DNA from: an uncultured Clostridia bacterium
GTDB lineage: Bacteria > Bacillota > Clostridia > Christensenellales > UBA1242
Assembly (NCBI GenBank): GCA_944376785.1
Contig: CALWDV010000026.1
Coordinates: 1-13,258, forward strand
Length of the DNA: 13,258 nucleotides
Direction of reading: 5' to 3'
Shown here: piece by piece, positions 1-6,008 of the stretch
Layout of the letters: every line of letters begins with the position of its first letter
Numbering within the stretch: position 1 is the first letter of the stretch
Notes under the pieces: generated by a model
Databases searched by the model: none
The model's input: the letters and a program-made list of their open reading frames with translations, nothing else
Told to the model about the DNA's origin: nothing
Position numbers and translations under genes: made by a program

Positions 1-66
1 TTAATCACTCATTTTTTTATTTCTTTTCCCCACCGCATACATGAGCACTTTTAGTGCGACTTTAAG

Positions 67-88
67 CCACCAACGTTGGTGGTTTTTT
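67..88 (+). terminator. Palindromic intrinsic terminator
   Basis: CCACCAACGTTGGTGG (67-82) is a perfect 16-bp palindrome followed directly by six T (83-88). This is the arrangement of a plus-strand rho-independent terminator. It probably ends transcription from a gene to the left of the window. The minus strand has no T run after the palindrome. Confidence 0.6.
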
Positions 89-106
89 AATCCACTCATT
101 CCTACC

Positions 107-137
107 AAAACAATGAGTGTTAATCACTCATTGTTTT
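107..137. terminator. Bidirectional hairpin terminator
   Basis: AAAACAATGAGTG (107-119) and CACTCATTGTTTT (125-137) form a 13-bp stem with the loop TTAAT. The T run at the end of the plus-strand arm is followed by more T-rich sequence, and the A run at 107-110 gives a short U run on the minus strand. AATGAGTG can instead pair with CACTCATT at 93-100, so two mutually exclusive hairpins are possible. Confidence 0.55.
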
Positions 138-159
138 CTTTTCTCCACATTGTGTTGTG

Positions 160-192
160 AAAAAAAACACGCAAAGTTTACTTTGCATTGTG
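160..192 (-). terminator. Small hairpin, possible minus-strand terminator
   Basis: GCAAAG (171-176) and CTTTGC (181-186) pair around TTTA. The stem can extend through CAC (168-170) and GTG (190-192) across a three-base bulge. On the minus strand it is followed by eight T (167-160). No minus-strand gene was found that it would serve, since the nearest one has its own terminator at 481-513. Confidence 0.35.
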
Positions 193-287
193 GTATTTAG
201 TTAACTTCCTCACTTTTTTAAATTATCTTTTTTTGTTTTTTGATTATATCTGTTTTTTTTAATATCATATTATAAATTTATTTTAAC

Positions 288-316
288 TTGACATTTTATT
301 TGAATTTTTATATAAT
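288..316 (+). promoter_or_regulatory. Consensus sigma-A-type promoter
   Basis: TTGACA (288-293), a 17-bp spacer and TATAAT (311-316) match the housekeeping consensus at every position of both boxes. The start point would be about 322-324, right at the first base pairs of the hairpin at 322-366. No coding gene on the plus strand follows. Confidence 0.75.
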
Positions 317-321
317 AATTA

Positions 322-373
322 AAGAAGTTCAGGTTAAGAGCGATTATATCGAGGAACCTGACTTCTTTTTTTA
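322..373 (+). ncRNA. Putative short RNA ending in a terminator hairpin
   Basis: The arm 322-335 pairs with 354-366 (AAGAAG(U)UCAGGUU with AACCUGACUUCUU), a 13-bp stem with one bulged U, followed by a run of U (365-371). Inside is a second stem, CGAU (341-344) with AUCG (348-351), separated by a purine-rich internal loop (AAGAG on one side, AGG on the other). With the promoter at 288-316 this predicts an RNA of about 50 nt that is almost entirely structure. I do not recognise a riboswitch or known RNA family. It could instead be a terminator placed right behind a promoter, but no gene follows on this strand. Confidence 0.5.
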
Positions 374-480
374 TAACTTAATTTATTATTAATTGTTTCA
401 CTTTGTTTATCAGCAAAAATATTTGTATTTTGATTTATGTAATTATTAATAATTTTGTTTATCACAATTAAACACAAAAT

Positions 481-513
481 AAAAAATAGTTGGTGAGCTA
501 CCAACTATTTTTT
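481..513. terminator. Bidirectional terminator overlapping the end of the kinase-like pseudogene
   Basis: AAAAAATAGTTGGT (481-494) pairs with ACCAACTATTTTTT (500-513) around the loop GAGCT, a 14-bp stem. The minus-strand stop codon TAG (507-505) lies inside the hairpin arm, so the last Lys codons and the stop form part of the terminator. U runs are present in both directions. Confidence 0.75.
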
Positions 514-1427
514 ATTTGTTTTTTTATTAATAAAATTAATTATCATTTCAGCTGTTTTTTGGTTTCCTATTGAACTATCAATGCAGAAATCGTAATTTTT
601 TGCATCACCAAAAGTTTTACCACTTATGTTTTTGTAATAATTTGCTCTTGCCTTATCAGATTTTAACATATTTTCTTTTGCTGTTTTTTCATCATCACCA
701 TACATTTCTTGAATTTTCTTAATTCTATATTCTTCTGGTGCGTAAATGAAAAAGCTAACAACATTTTCATTGTCTTTTAAAACATAATCTGCTGCTCTAC
801 CAACAATAACGCAACTTCCTTGTGATGCTATTTTTTTAATAACTTCTGCTTGTGCATTTATTGCCATTTGAGCAACTTGGTTAGATAAATATAAATCATA
901 TAAAGATGATTGCGATTTTTCTTTTATTTCATTTAAATATTGTTTACTTAAACCACTTTATTGTGCAACTAACGCAGTTGTTTCTTTATAGTAATAAGGA
1001 ACACCTAATTTTCGGCAACAATTCTACCAATATCTTTTCCAGCACTTCCGTGTTGACGAGAAATTGTTATAATAACACCTTTTTTAGAAGTATGTATTTT
1101 TTGTTTTGCAGGTTTACTTGAACTAACACTTTCTTGTTTAGTGGGACCTGTTGGACCGGTTGGTCCTGTTGGACCAGTGGGTCCAGTTGGTCCGGTCATA
1201 CTTGATAATCCACTAGGTCCAGTTGGTCCCGTGGGTCCTGTTGGACCAATTTCACCAGCAGGTCCGGTTGGTCCGGTTGGACCAATGTTGCCAACACAAC
1301 AATTAATTTTGTTTTGATAATTTGAATTATTTTTTTTAAATGAGCAATAATTTAAGTTTCCACAACGTTTTTTTGTTTGAATTGCACAACAACTTACATC
1401 ACAATTATAACAATTTTTATTATTCAA
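505..1427 (-). pseudogene. Collagen-like/cytidylate-kinase-like fusion, broken
   Basis: Read leftward, the gene starts at TTG (1427) behind AGAGGGG, with about 10 nt spacing. It encodes a Cys-rich head (eight Cys in residues 6-44), Gly-Pro-Thr collagen-like triplets (about 46-96), a Ser/Lys linker, and then ITISRQHGSAGKDIGRIVAE, the P-loop start of cytidylate-kinase-like proteins (Pfam family 13189). At 1005-1013 one A appears lost from an A run, giving Asn-stop (TAG 1007-1005). The other frame continues as LGVPYYYKETTALVAQ, meets a TAA at 960-958 where this family usually has Lys, and resumes as SGLSKQYLNEI. The rest is well kept: GRAADYVL, KSDKARANYYKNISG and DFCIDSSIG. Repaired, it would be about 307 residues. 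Two lesions about 50 bases apart suggest real decay rather than one sequencing error. The collagen fusion is unusual for a kinase. Confidence 0.75.
1140..1292 (-). repeat. Collagen-like Gly-X-Y repeat (9-bp period)
   Basis: About 17 Gly-X-Y triplets, mostly Gly-Pro-Thr, are encoded by a short DNA unit reading GGTCCNGTT or GGACCNGTT in the plus-strand view. One triplet (Ser-Met-Thr, near residues 76-78) breaks the pattern. Such triplets form collagen-like triple helices, known from exosporium and surface proteins of Firmicutes. The unit length is a multiple of three, so slippage by whole units would keep the frame. Confidence 0.85.
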
Positions 1428-1524
1428 AATTTAAATTCCCCTCTAAAATTTTCATAAAATAATATATGATAAATCAAAATATTATGTTTAATTTATTAAA
1501 AATATAAAATATTACTAATTGTGT

Positions 1525-1553
1525 TTGTGTTAACATTTGGTTTTATGTATAAT
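1525..1553 (+). promoter_or_regulatory. Promoter of the YwaF-like gene
   Basis: TTGTGT (1525-1530), a 17-bp spacer and a perfect TATAAT (1548-1553) lie 20 bp before the start codon. The leader would be only about 12-14 nt, just enough for the AGGAGG site at 1563-1568. Confidence 0.55.
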
Positions 1554-1572
1554 TTAAGGGCTAGGAGGACTT

Positions 1573-2349
1573 ATGTATAGTACAGAACATATTTTATATA
1601 TTGTTATTTCACTTATAATCATTTCTTTAATTTTATTTGGTGCACATTATATTAAAAACAAAACTTGGAAAAACGTGTTTTTATTGTTTTGGGCATTTGC
1701 TTGTTTCTTTTTTCATATTTCAACAATGTATGTTTCATTTTTTCAAAATGGAACAGGTATTGGAAATGCGTATGACAACCAATTATTCCCTATTTATTTT
1801 TGCAACTATATGATGTATTTGTTAGTTTTGGCAAGTTTATGGAGCAACAAAGAAAGTAAATTTTATAAAATATTTGCAACATTTGTTGCATATGGCAGTG
1901 TGTTTGGAGCATTAATAACATTGTTTGTAACGCCTCCACAAATTTCAGATTGGTATGAATTTCAGTCAGCATTATCACATTCATGTTTGTTAACAGGTTC
2001 ATTATGGCTATTTGTTGGTGGATATGTTAAAATTGGAGTGTTTAACATAATACCTTATGCTATGGGACTTTTAAGTTGTGGTGTTGTTGGTGGATTAGTT
2101 GAATTAATTTTTTACCTTGGAGGCAGACCAAGCCCTAATGCAATGTATTTAGTTCATGGACCAGTTGAATTGCCAGAATTTAAATGGTGGATGTTTGTTA
2201 TTTGTATGTTAGCAATAATTTTTGTGTTCACAGTTATTTGGGAATTTTTCACAAGAAAAAAAGAAGATAGATGGTATAACACTCATAAAGATTTATACTG
2301 GTATTTCCCAAATAAAAAAAATAATGCAAAACAAAACATTGAAAAATAA
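1573..2349 (+). CDS. YwaF/TIGR02206 family integral membrane protein
   Basis: A 258-residue polytopic membrane protein with roughly seven hydrophobic segments (about 8-27, 35-55, 71-90, 98-119, 135-150, 157-182 and 206-227) and a charged C-terminal tail rich in Lys and Asn. The segment LFPIYFCNYM with Cys77 and the segment ALSHSC with His136 fit the YwaF/TIGR02206 family, which Pfam groups with vertebrate TMEM164. TMEM164 has been reported as an acyltransferase for ether phospholipids that uses a conserved Cys and His; the Cys-His spacing here looks similar. The bacterial role is not established, so a lipid-remodelling function is inference. Start: ATG preceded by AGGAGG with 4 nt spacing. 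It has its own promoter and a terminator at 2382-2424, so it is probably a single-gene unit. Confidence 0.85.
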   Translation: MYSTEHILYIVISLIIISLILFGAHYIKNKTWKNVFLLFWAFACFFFHISTMYVSFFQNGTGIGNAYDNQLFPIYFCNYMMYLLVLASLWSNKESKFYKIFATFVAYGSVFGALITLFVTPPQISDWYEFQSALSHSCLLTGSLWLFVGGYVKIGVFNIIPYAMGLLSCGVVGGLVELIFYLGGRPSPNAMYLVHGPVELPEFKWWMFVICMLAIIFVFTVIWEFFTRKKEDRWYNTHKDLYWYFPNKKNNAKQNIEK

Positions 2350-2381
2350 TAAAATAAAATTATTCCAATTATGAGACTAAC

Positions 2382-2424
2382 AAAATAAAACACTTCAATT
2401 TCAAAAATTAAAGTGTTTTATTTT
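2382..2424. terminator. Terminator after the YwaF-like gene
   Basis: AAAATAAAACACTT (2382-2395) pairs with AAGTGTTTTATTTT (2411-2424). Above a C/A mismatch, AATTT (2397-2401) pairs with AAATT (2405-2409) around a three-base loop. More T follows at 2425-2427. It ends the membrane protein transcript 33 bp after its stop codon. Confidence 0.7.
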
Positions 2425-2440
2425 TTTCTATACAAAAAAT

Positions 2441-2493
2441 AATAAATAAAAAAAGAGTTGCTTGTGGTTTATTGTATTAGCAACAACTCTTTT
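2441..2493 (-). terminator. Terminator after the serine hydrolase gene
   Basis: AAAAGAGTTG (2451-2460) pairs with CAACTCTTTT (2484-2493) around a 23-nt loop. On the minus strand the hairpin is followed by a T-rich tail (2457-2441). It lies about 90 bp beyond the stop of the convergent gene 2585-3139. The plus-strand side also ends in T, so it may act both ways. Confidence 0.55.
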
Positions 2494-2584
2494 ATTTATA
2501 TATTTTTTATTAAAACAAAGCACACACACTTAAATAAACAAGCATATGGCTAAATACCAACTTTTTTTATTTATGTGTATAATA

Positions 2585-3139
2585 CTATAAATATTTCAGT
2601 ATATCTTTAAATTTTGTATAACCACTTTCAGCATTTATATGTCCGGCACCATCTAAAATTATTTGCTTTGTTGCTACTGTATCTGCAAATTCCTTTTCTT
2701 TTATAAAAGGCACATAAGGATCGTTGTTAGAATAAAAACACACTATCTCATCAGCAAAATTTTTAATATCTTGTAAATTATTTATATACATGCTTTTATT
2801 AACAGCATCATAATCTTCATTTATACCTAAGAAATTATTAAATCCACAAACAAAAATCAATTTTTTAACTTTTATTTTATTTTTTATCAAAAACTTGCTA
2901 ATGAATACTGGTGCAATGCTATGACCAATTATGGTTGTATTTTCATTTATTAAACCAATACTGTGATAATATTTTAAAAGGTTACTCCAATTTTCGTAAT
3001 TTTGAAACCCTACACCAGAAGGGAAATCTGGACAGTAACACTCCCCCATATTTTCAGTTGTTATCTCTTCATAAAGCCATCTAAACCAGTTAGCGAACGG
3101 GTTTGAAAATGACCCATGTATTATAAAATAATTTTTCAT
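2585..3139 (-). CDS. RBBP9/YdeN-type alpha/beta serine hydrolase
   Basis: A 184-residue cytoplasmic protein with the compact alpha/beta hydrolase layout of the RBBP9/YdeN family (Pfam Ser_hydrolase). It has an N-terminal strand ending in HGS (8-10), the nucleophile motif GHSIA (72-76, Ser74), an acid in SNNDPYVP (Asp140) and a C-terminal His in GAGHIN (His167). The usual last Gly of G-x-S-x-G is Ala, which is seen in this family. The length is normal for the family. The substrate is unknown; members are small esterases or peptidases with few known natural substrates. Start: ATG with AAGGAGG (3150-3144) at 4 nt spacing. It stands alone between its own promoter (3157-3185) and a terminator at 2441-2493. 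Confidence 0.85.
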   Translation of the reverse strand: MKNYFIIHGSFSNPFANWFRWLYEEITTENMGECYCPDFPSGVGFQNYENWSNLLKYYHSIGLINENTTIIGHSIAPVFISKFLIKNKIKVKKLIFVCGFNNFLGINEDYDAVNKSMYINNLQDIKNFADEIVCFYSNNDPYVPFIKEKEFADTVATKQIILDGAGHINAESGYTKFKDILKYL

Positions 3140-3156
3140 ATTTCCTCCTTAAAAGG

Positions 3157-3185
3157 ATTATATCATTTTTTAATTGATAAGCCAA
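3157..3185 (-). promoter_or_regulatory. Promoter of the serine hydrolase gene
   Basis: Read on the minus strand: TTGGCT (3185-3180), a 17-bp spacer, and TATAAT (3162-3157) preceded by TGA, which makes an extended -10 (TGnTATAAT). The start point would fall about 3150, so the AAGGAGG site would sit almost at the 5' end of the transcript. Confidence 0.6.
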
Positions 3186-3407
3186 CAAGTAAATAAATAC
3201 ATTATCAATAGTTTCAATTTTACAAAATTTAAACAATGAATTAATATTTTTTTGTTGCAAACATAATAACCTTTATTTTAAATGAATTTCCAAACTAAAA
3301 AATTGTGATTTGTTGTTAATTTTTAAATACCATTTTTTTGTTTGTTTACAATTAATTTTGCACCACATTTTATAATTACCATATTTTTCACAAAATATTT
3401 TTATTAT

Positions 3408-3436
3408 TTGACATATATAATTAAATTTGTTATTTA
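3408..3436 (+). promoter_or_regulatory. Promoter of the HAD phosphatase gene
   Basis: A perfect TTGACA at 3408-3413 is followed after 17 bp by TATTTA (3431-3436), a weak -10. The -35 box and its distance to the AAGAGG site at 3451-3456 support this placement; the exact -10 is less sure. Confidence 0.45.
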
Positions 3437-3463
3437 TTAATAATAAATAAAAGAGGTTTTATT

Positions 3464-4228
3464 ATGTTAATAATATTAGATTTGGATCATACTTTATTGA
3501 ATTCTGATGGAGAAATTACAAATAAAACAATGCTAGTTCTAAAAAAATGCCAGGAAAATGGACACAAAATAATAATAAATTCAGCTAGAAGTTATATTAG
3601 AACAAAAAAAATTTCAGCTATTTTGAACGCTGATTACACAAATTGTTTCCATGGGAATCTAGTATTAGATAATGAAAACAATGTGATTTTTTCTAATGAT
3701 TTTAAATTTGATAATAAAATGGATTTAATTAAAGAATTTTTAAATGTTTACAATGGTTGGGTTGGTATTGAAACTAAGGACAATGCCTATTGCACTGATG
3801 AAAATATGGCAAAAAAAATAGGTGCACAAAAAGCAACATTGGAAGAAATGCAAAATTTAACAATGTTTAAAATGATTTTTCAAATCGACTCTTCAAAAAG
3901 AAAATACTATGAAGAAATAATAAAAAAATATCCTTGTGAAATTATTTTTAATAGAGAAGGTTATTTCTGCACATTAATGCCAAAAGGTTCTAATAAATGG
4001 AATGGTTTAAAAATGATAAAAAATAGATATCCAAATGAAAAAACCATTGCATTTGGTGATGAAATAACAGATTTAAAAACTTTTGAAAATGTAGATATCC
4101 CTGTTGCAATGGCAAACTCTACTGAGGATATTAAGAAAAAATTTAAAATTTTAACAAAATCAAATGATGAAGATGGGGTTGCTTATTATTTAGAAAAAAT
4201 GCTTAATTCAAATCTTTCAAAACTATAA
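3464..4228 (+). CDS. Cof-type HAD-IIB phosphatase
   Basis: A 254-residue soluble HAD superfamily hydrolase of the Cof/YidA (IIB) type, which removes phosphate from small metabolites through an aspartyl-phosphate intermediate with Mg2+. Motif I is DLDHT (Asp6 nucleophile, Asp8 acid). Motif II is Ser40 in NSARS, where Thr is more usual in the TGR form. Motif III is Lys178 in SNKWNGLK. Motif IV is GDEITD (Asp199, Asp203). The C2B cap lies roughly at 80-170. The tail DEDGVAYYLEK is typical of the subfamily. Substrates in this group range from sugar phosphates to FMN and PLP and cannot be named from sequence. Start: ATG after AAGAGG with 7 nt spacing. It converges on the ABC-F gene and shares the terminator at 4260-4297. 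Confidence 0.9.
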   Translation: MLIILDLDHTLLNSDGEITNKTMLVLKKCQENGHKIIINSARSYIRTKKISAILNADYTNCFHGNLVLDNENNVIFSNDFKFDNKMDLIKEFLNVYNGWVGIETKDNAYCTDENMAKKIGAQKATLEEMQNLTMFKMIFQIDSSKRKYYEEIIKKYPCEIIFNREGYFCTLMPKGSNKWNGLKMIKNRYPNEKTIAFGDEITDLKTFENVDIPVAMANSTEDIKKKFKILTKSNDEDGVAYYLEKMLNSNLSKL

Positions 4229-4259
4229 TTATTCATTTAAAAAAAACTTAAAAAACAAT

Positions 4260-4297
4260 AAAAATTGTCATAAACACATTAGTTTATGACAATTTTT
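4260..4297. terminator. Shared bidirectional terminator
   Basis: AAAAATTGTCATAAAC (4260-4275) and GTTTATGACAATTTTT (4282-4297) form a perfect 16-bp stem with the six-base loop ACATTA. It lies between the convergent HAD and ABC-F genes. The ABC-F stop codon (4286-4284) is inside the hairpin, so the last codons of that gene encode one arm. Confidence 0.85.
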
Positions 4298-5837
4298 CTA
4301 AATCTATTGTTTTTGTGGCAACAGTTTTAACAAAAGGTTTACTATGGCTAACAAAAATAACTGTTCCATTAAATTCTTTAATTGCTTCTTCTAATCTATT
4401 AATTGCAAACACATCTAAATGGTTTGTTGGTTCATCTAAAATTAAGAGATTGCAAGGTTTTAAAATTAGTGAGCAAATTTTTATTTTACTTTGTTCACCA
4501 CCACTAAGTTGTTTAATTTGCTTCTTACAATGCATTGCATTTAAACCACATTTATTAAGTGCAGTTCTAACTTCTTTTTCGGTTAATTTGGGATACATAT
4601 TAGATATATAATTTAACGGTGTTCCTTCAAAGTAATGAAAATCATTTTCCTGTTCATAATATCCAACAACAATATTTTTAGAAATAACACATTCACCAGA
4701 AATTTTTTCAATTTCGCCAATTATTGTTTTTAAAAGTGTGCTCTTTCCAATTCCATTAAAACCTGTTATTGCTAACCTATCTTTATTTTCCACTTCAAAA
4801 CTAATTGGTTTTAATAATGGGTTCCCATTATAGCCCACCACCAAATTTTTAACTTTTAAAACTAAATTACCAGCAAAATCTTTGCTTTTAAATGAAAAGG
4901 TTGGTTTTATTTGTTCGCTAGGTGGGGTTATAATATCTAATTTACTTAACATTTTTTCACGGCTATGAGCCATTCCCGCTGTTGCTGCTCTTGCTTTGTT
5001 TCTAGCAATGTAATCTTCCATTTTTTTAATTTCGCGTTGTTGCTGTTCGTAATTTTTTTCGTGTTGAATTCTTTTTACTTCTTTTGTTTCCATGCACTTA
5101 TCATAATTTCCAACATACTTGTTTATTTTGTTGTTATCAACATCACAAATATGTGTTACAACATCATTTAAAAAATGTGTGTCGTGACTAACAATAATAA
5201 ATGCTCTGTCGCTTGAATTAATAAATTTTGTTAACCATTCAATATGATTAACGTCTAAAAAGTTTGTGGGTTCGTCTAAAACCATAACATCTGGACTTTC
5301 TAAAAGCAGTTTTGCAAGCATAACTTTTGCACGTTGACCACCACTTAAAGTTTTAACTTTTGTTTGCAAACCAAACGCAGAAATTCCAAGACCAGCACAA
5401 ATTTTTTCAATTTCACTGTCAATAGCATAAAAATTATTTGCAGTTAAATATTCAAACAAATCGCCACTTTGATTTAATAGTTTTTCTAATTTGGCTTCAT
5501 TAGTTTCAATTCCCAGTTGTTCATTTACTTGATTTAATTTTTTTTCAGCATCAAACAACTGTTTATAAGCTCCACACAAATATTCTTTAATTGTTTGGTC
5601 ACCTTTAACTTCGGCATGTTGGTCTAAATATTCCACTTTATATTTTGGATTTTTATAAAACGTACCTTTGTCAAGCAAAACTTCACCCATAATAATTTTT
5701 AATAGTGTGCTTTTACCTGCCCCATTCACGCCAGTTAAACCAATTTTTTCGTGTGGATTTAAAACAAATGATGTATCTTCAAAAAGTAACTTATCACCAA
5801 AATTTTGTGAAAAGTTATTTATTTCAATTATACTCAC
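4284..5837 (-). CDS. ABC-F family ATPase (ribosome-associated type)
   Basis: A 517-residue protein with two ABC ATPase domains and no membrane segment, as in ABC-F proteins, which bind the ribosomal E site and relieve stalls or protect against antibiotics. Domain 1 has GVNGAGKST (36-44), LSGGQ (164-168), VLDEPTN (about 186-192) and VSHD (His218). The linker (about 242-310) is rich in Lys, Glu, Arg and Ala with NKARAATAG, the region that reaches the ribosome in this family. Domain 2 has GFNGIGKST (359-367), LSGGE (444-448), ILDEPTN (about 466-472) and VSHS (His498). I chose the GTG at 5837 because AAGGAG (5849-5844) precedes it by 6 nt and IIEINNF is the usual family start; an upstream frame to 5897 runs into the leader hairpin. 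Whether it is a housekeeping factor or a resistance protein cannot be told. It lies downstream of gltX on the same strand. Confidence 0.9.
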   Translation of the reverse strand: MSIIEINNFSQNFGDKLLFEDTSFVLNPHEKIGLTGVNGAGKSTLLKIIMGEVLLDKGTFYKNPKYKVEYLDQHAEVKGDQTIKEYLCGAYKQLFDAEKKLNQVNEQLGIETNEAKLEKLLNQSGDLFEYLTANNFYAIDSEIEKICAGLGISAFGLQTKVKTLSGGQRAKVMLAKLLLESPDVMVLDEPTNFLDVNHIEWLTKFINSSDRAFIIVSHDTHFLNDVVTHICDVDNNKINKYVGNYDKCMETKEVKRIQHEKNYEQQQREIKKMEDYIARNKARAATAGMAHSREKMLSKLDIITPPSEQIKPTFSFKSKDFAGNLVLKVKNLVVGYNGNPLLKPISFEVENKDRLAITGFNGIGKSTLLKTIIGEIEKISGECVISKNIVVGYYEQENDFHYFEGTPLNYISNMYPKLTEKEVRTALNKCGLNAMHCKKQIKQLSGGEQSKIKICSLILKPCNLLILDEPTNHLDVFAINRLEEAIKEFNGTVIFVSHSKPFVKTVATKTIDLEKLS

Positions 5838-5866
5838 AATTTTCTCCTTTATTTTGTTTAATACAA

Positions 5867-5905
5867 AACAAATTTTGAACCGTAAAATGTGGTTCAAAAT
5901 TTGTT
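5867..5905 (-). promoter_or_regulatory. Leader hairpin upstream of the ABC-F gene
   Basis: AACAAATTTTGAACC (5867-5881) and GGTTCAAAATTTGTT (5891-5905) form a perfect 15-bp stem with a nine-base loop, 18 nt before the AAGGAG site on the minus strand. The minus-strand side is followed by a broken U-rich run (TTTTGTATT counting the last stem bases), and the plus-strand side by seven T. It could be an attenuator in the ABC-F leader, as known for several antibiotic-responsive ABC-F genes, or a terminator against opposing transcription. A TATAAT on the minus strand at 5987-5982 could start this leader, but its -35 box is poor. Confidence 0.5.
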
Positions 5906-6008
5906 ATTTTTTTGTTTAGTTTTTCATATTTTTTTTAACATTGTTTTTAAAATTATGTTCAAATGTGTTATTAAAACTTCTATTATAATTAATTTAACAA
6001 CTGTTGTT

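Larger units (their letters stand above)
1..137. repeat. Repeated TTAATCACTCATT element
   Basis: TTAATCACTCATT occurs at 1-13 and again at 120-132, each followed by a T/C-rich run ending in CCAC or CCCCAC. A third CACTCATT lies at 93-100. The second copy is the right half of a hairpin with AATGAGTG at 112-119. The first copy may be the right half of an identical hairpin whose left half lies before the window. The simplest reading is a duplicated terminator-like element. Confidence 0.5.
1..504. other. Gene-poor region with hairpins and a small RNA locus
   Basis: No protein gene is supported here; the short open frames lack a well-placed ribosome binding site and overlap strong hairpins. What can be seen: three copies of CACTCATT (6-13, 93-100, 125-132), a palindromic terminator (67-88), a second terminator (107-137), a smaller hairpin (168-192), a consensus promoter with a short RNA (288-373), and the terminator of the broken kinase-like gene (481-513). 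Stretches 193-287 and 374-480 show only AT-rich sequence. The left edge looks like the area downstream of a plus-strand gene that ends before the window. Confidence 0.6.
3140..3463. other. Divergent promoter region (hydrolase / HAD phosphatase)
   Basis: This 324-bp gap separates two divergent genes. Promoters are visible at both ends: 3157-3185 on the minus strand and 3408-3436 on the plus strand. Between them, 3186-3407 is AT-rich with T runs, and I see no gene, RNA fold or strong inverted repeat in it. Confidence 0.6.

Noticed and set aside
1..99. Minus-strand 32-residue frame encoding a basic, Trp-containing peptide (QRWWLKVALKVLMY)
   Set aside because: It resembles a small cationic peptide, but the purine run touches the ATG with no spacing, the frame is built over the palindromic terminator, and it shows no promoter.
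41..160. Plus-strand 39-residue frame
   Set aside because: No ribosome binding site, and it runs through two terminator hairpins.
505..867. Separate small gene starting at the Met codon at 867
   Set aside because: No ribosome binding site; the kinase family sequence continues upstream in the same frame to 957 and beyond, so this is a pseudogene fragment.
1005..1013. Programmed -1 frameshift site
   Set aside because: The A run is not in the X XXY YYZ phase, and a second in-frame stop at 960-958 would still block translation.
1140..1292. Short regular repeats that might suggest a CRISPR array or VNTR
   Set aside because: The period follows codons and encodes Gly-Pro-Thr triplets; there are no unique spacers.
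4315..4611. Plus-strand open frames opposite the ABC-F and gltX genes (also 4965-5171, 6719-6910 and 7248-7460)
   Set aside because: They are antisense to well-supported genes, have no family resemblance and lack ribosome sites.
5838..5897. Longer ABC-F start at 5897
   Set aside because: The extension is translated leader hairpin; the GTG at 5837 has a well-placed AAGGAG and matches the family N-terminus.
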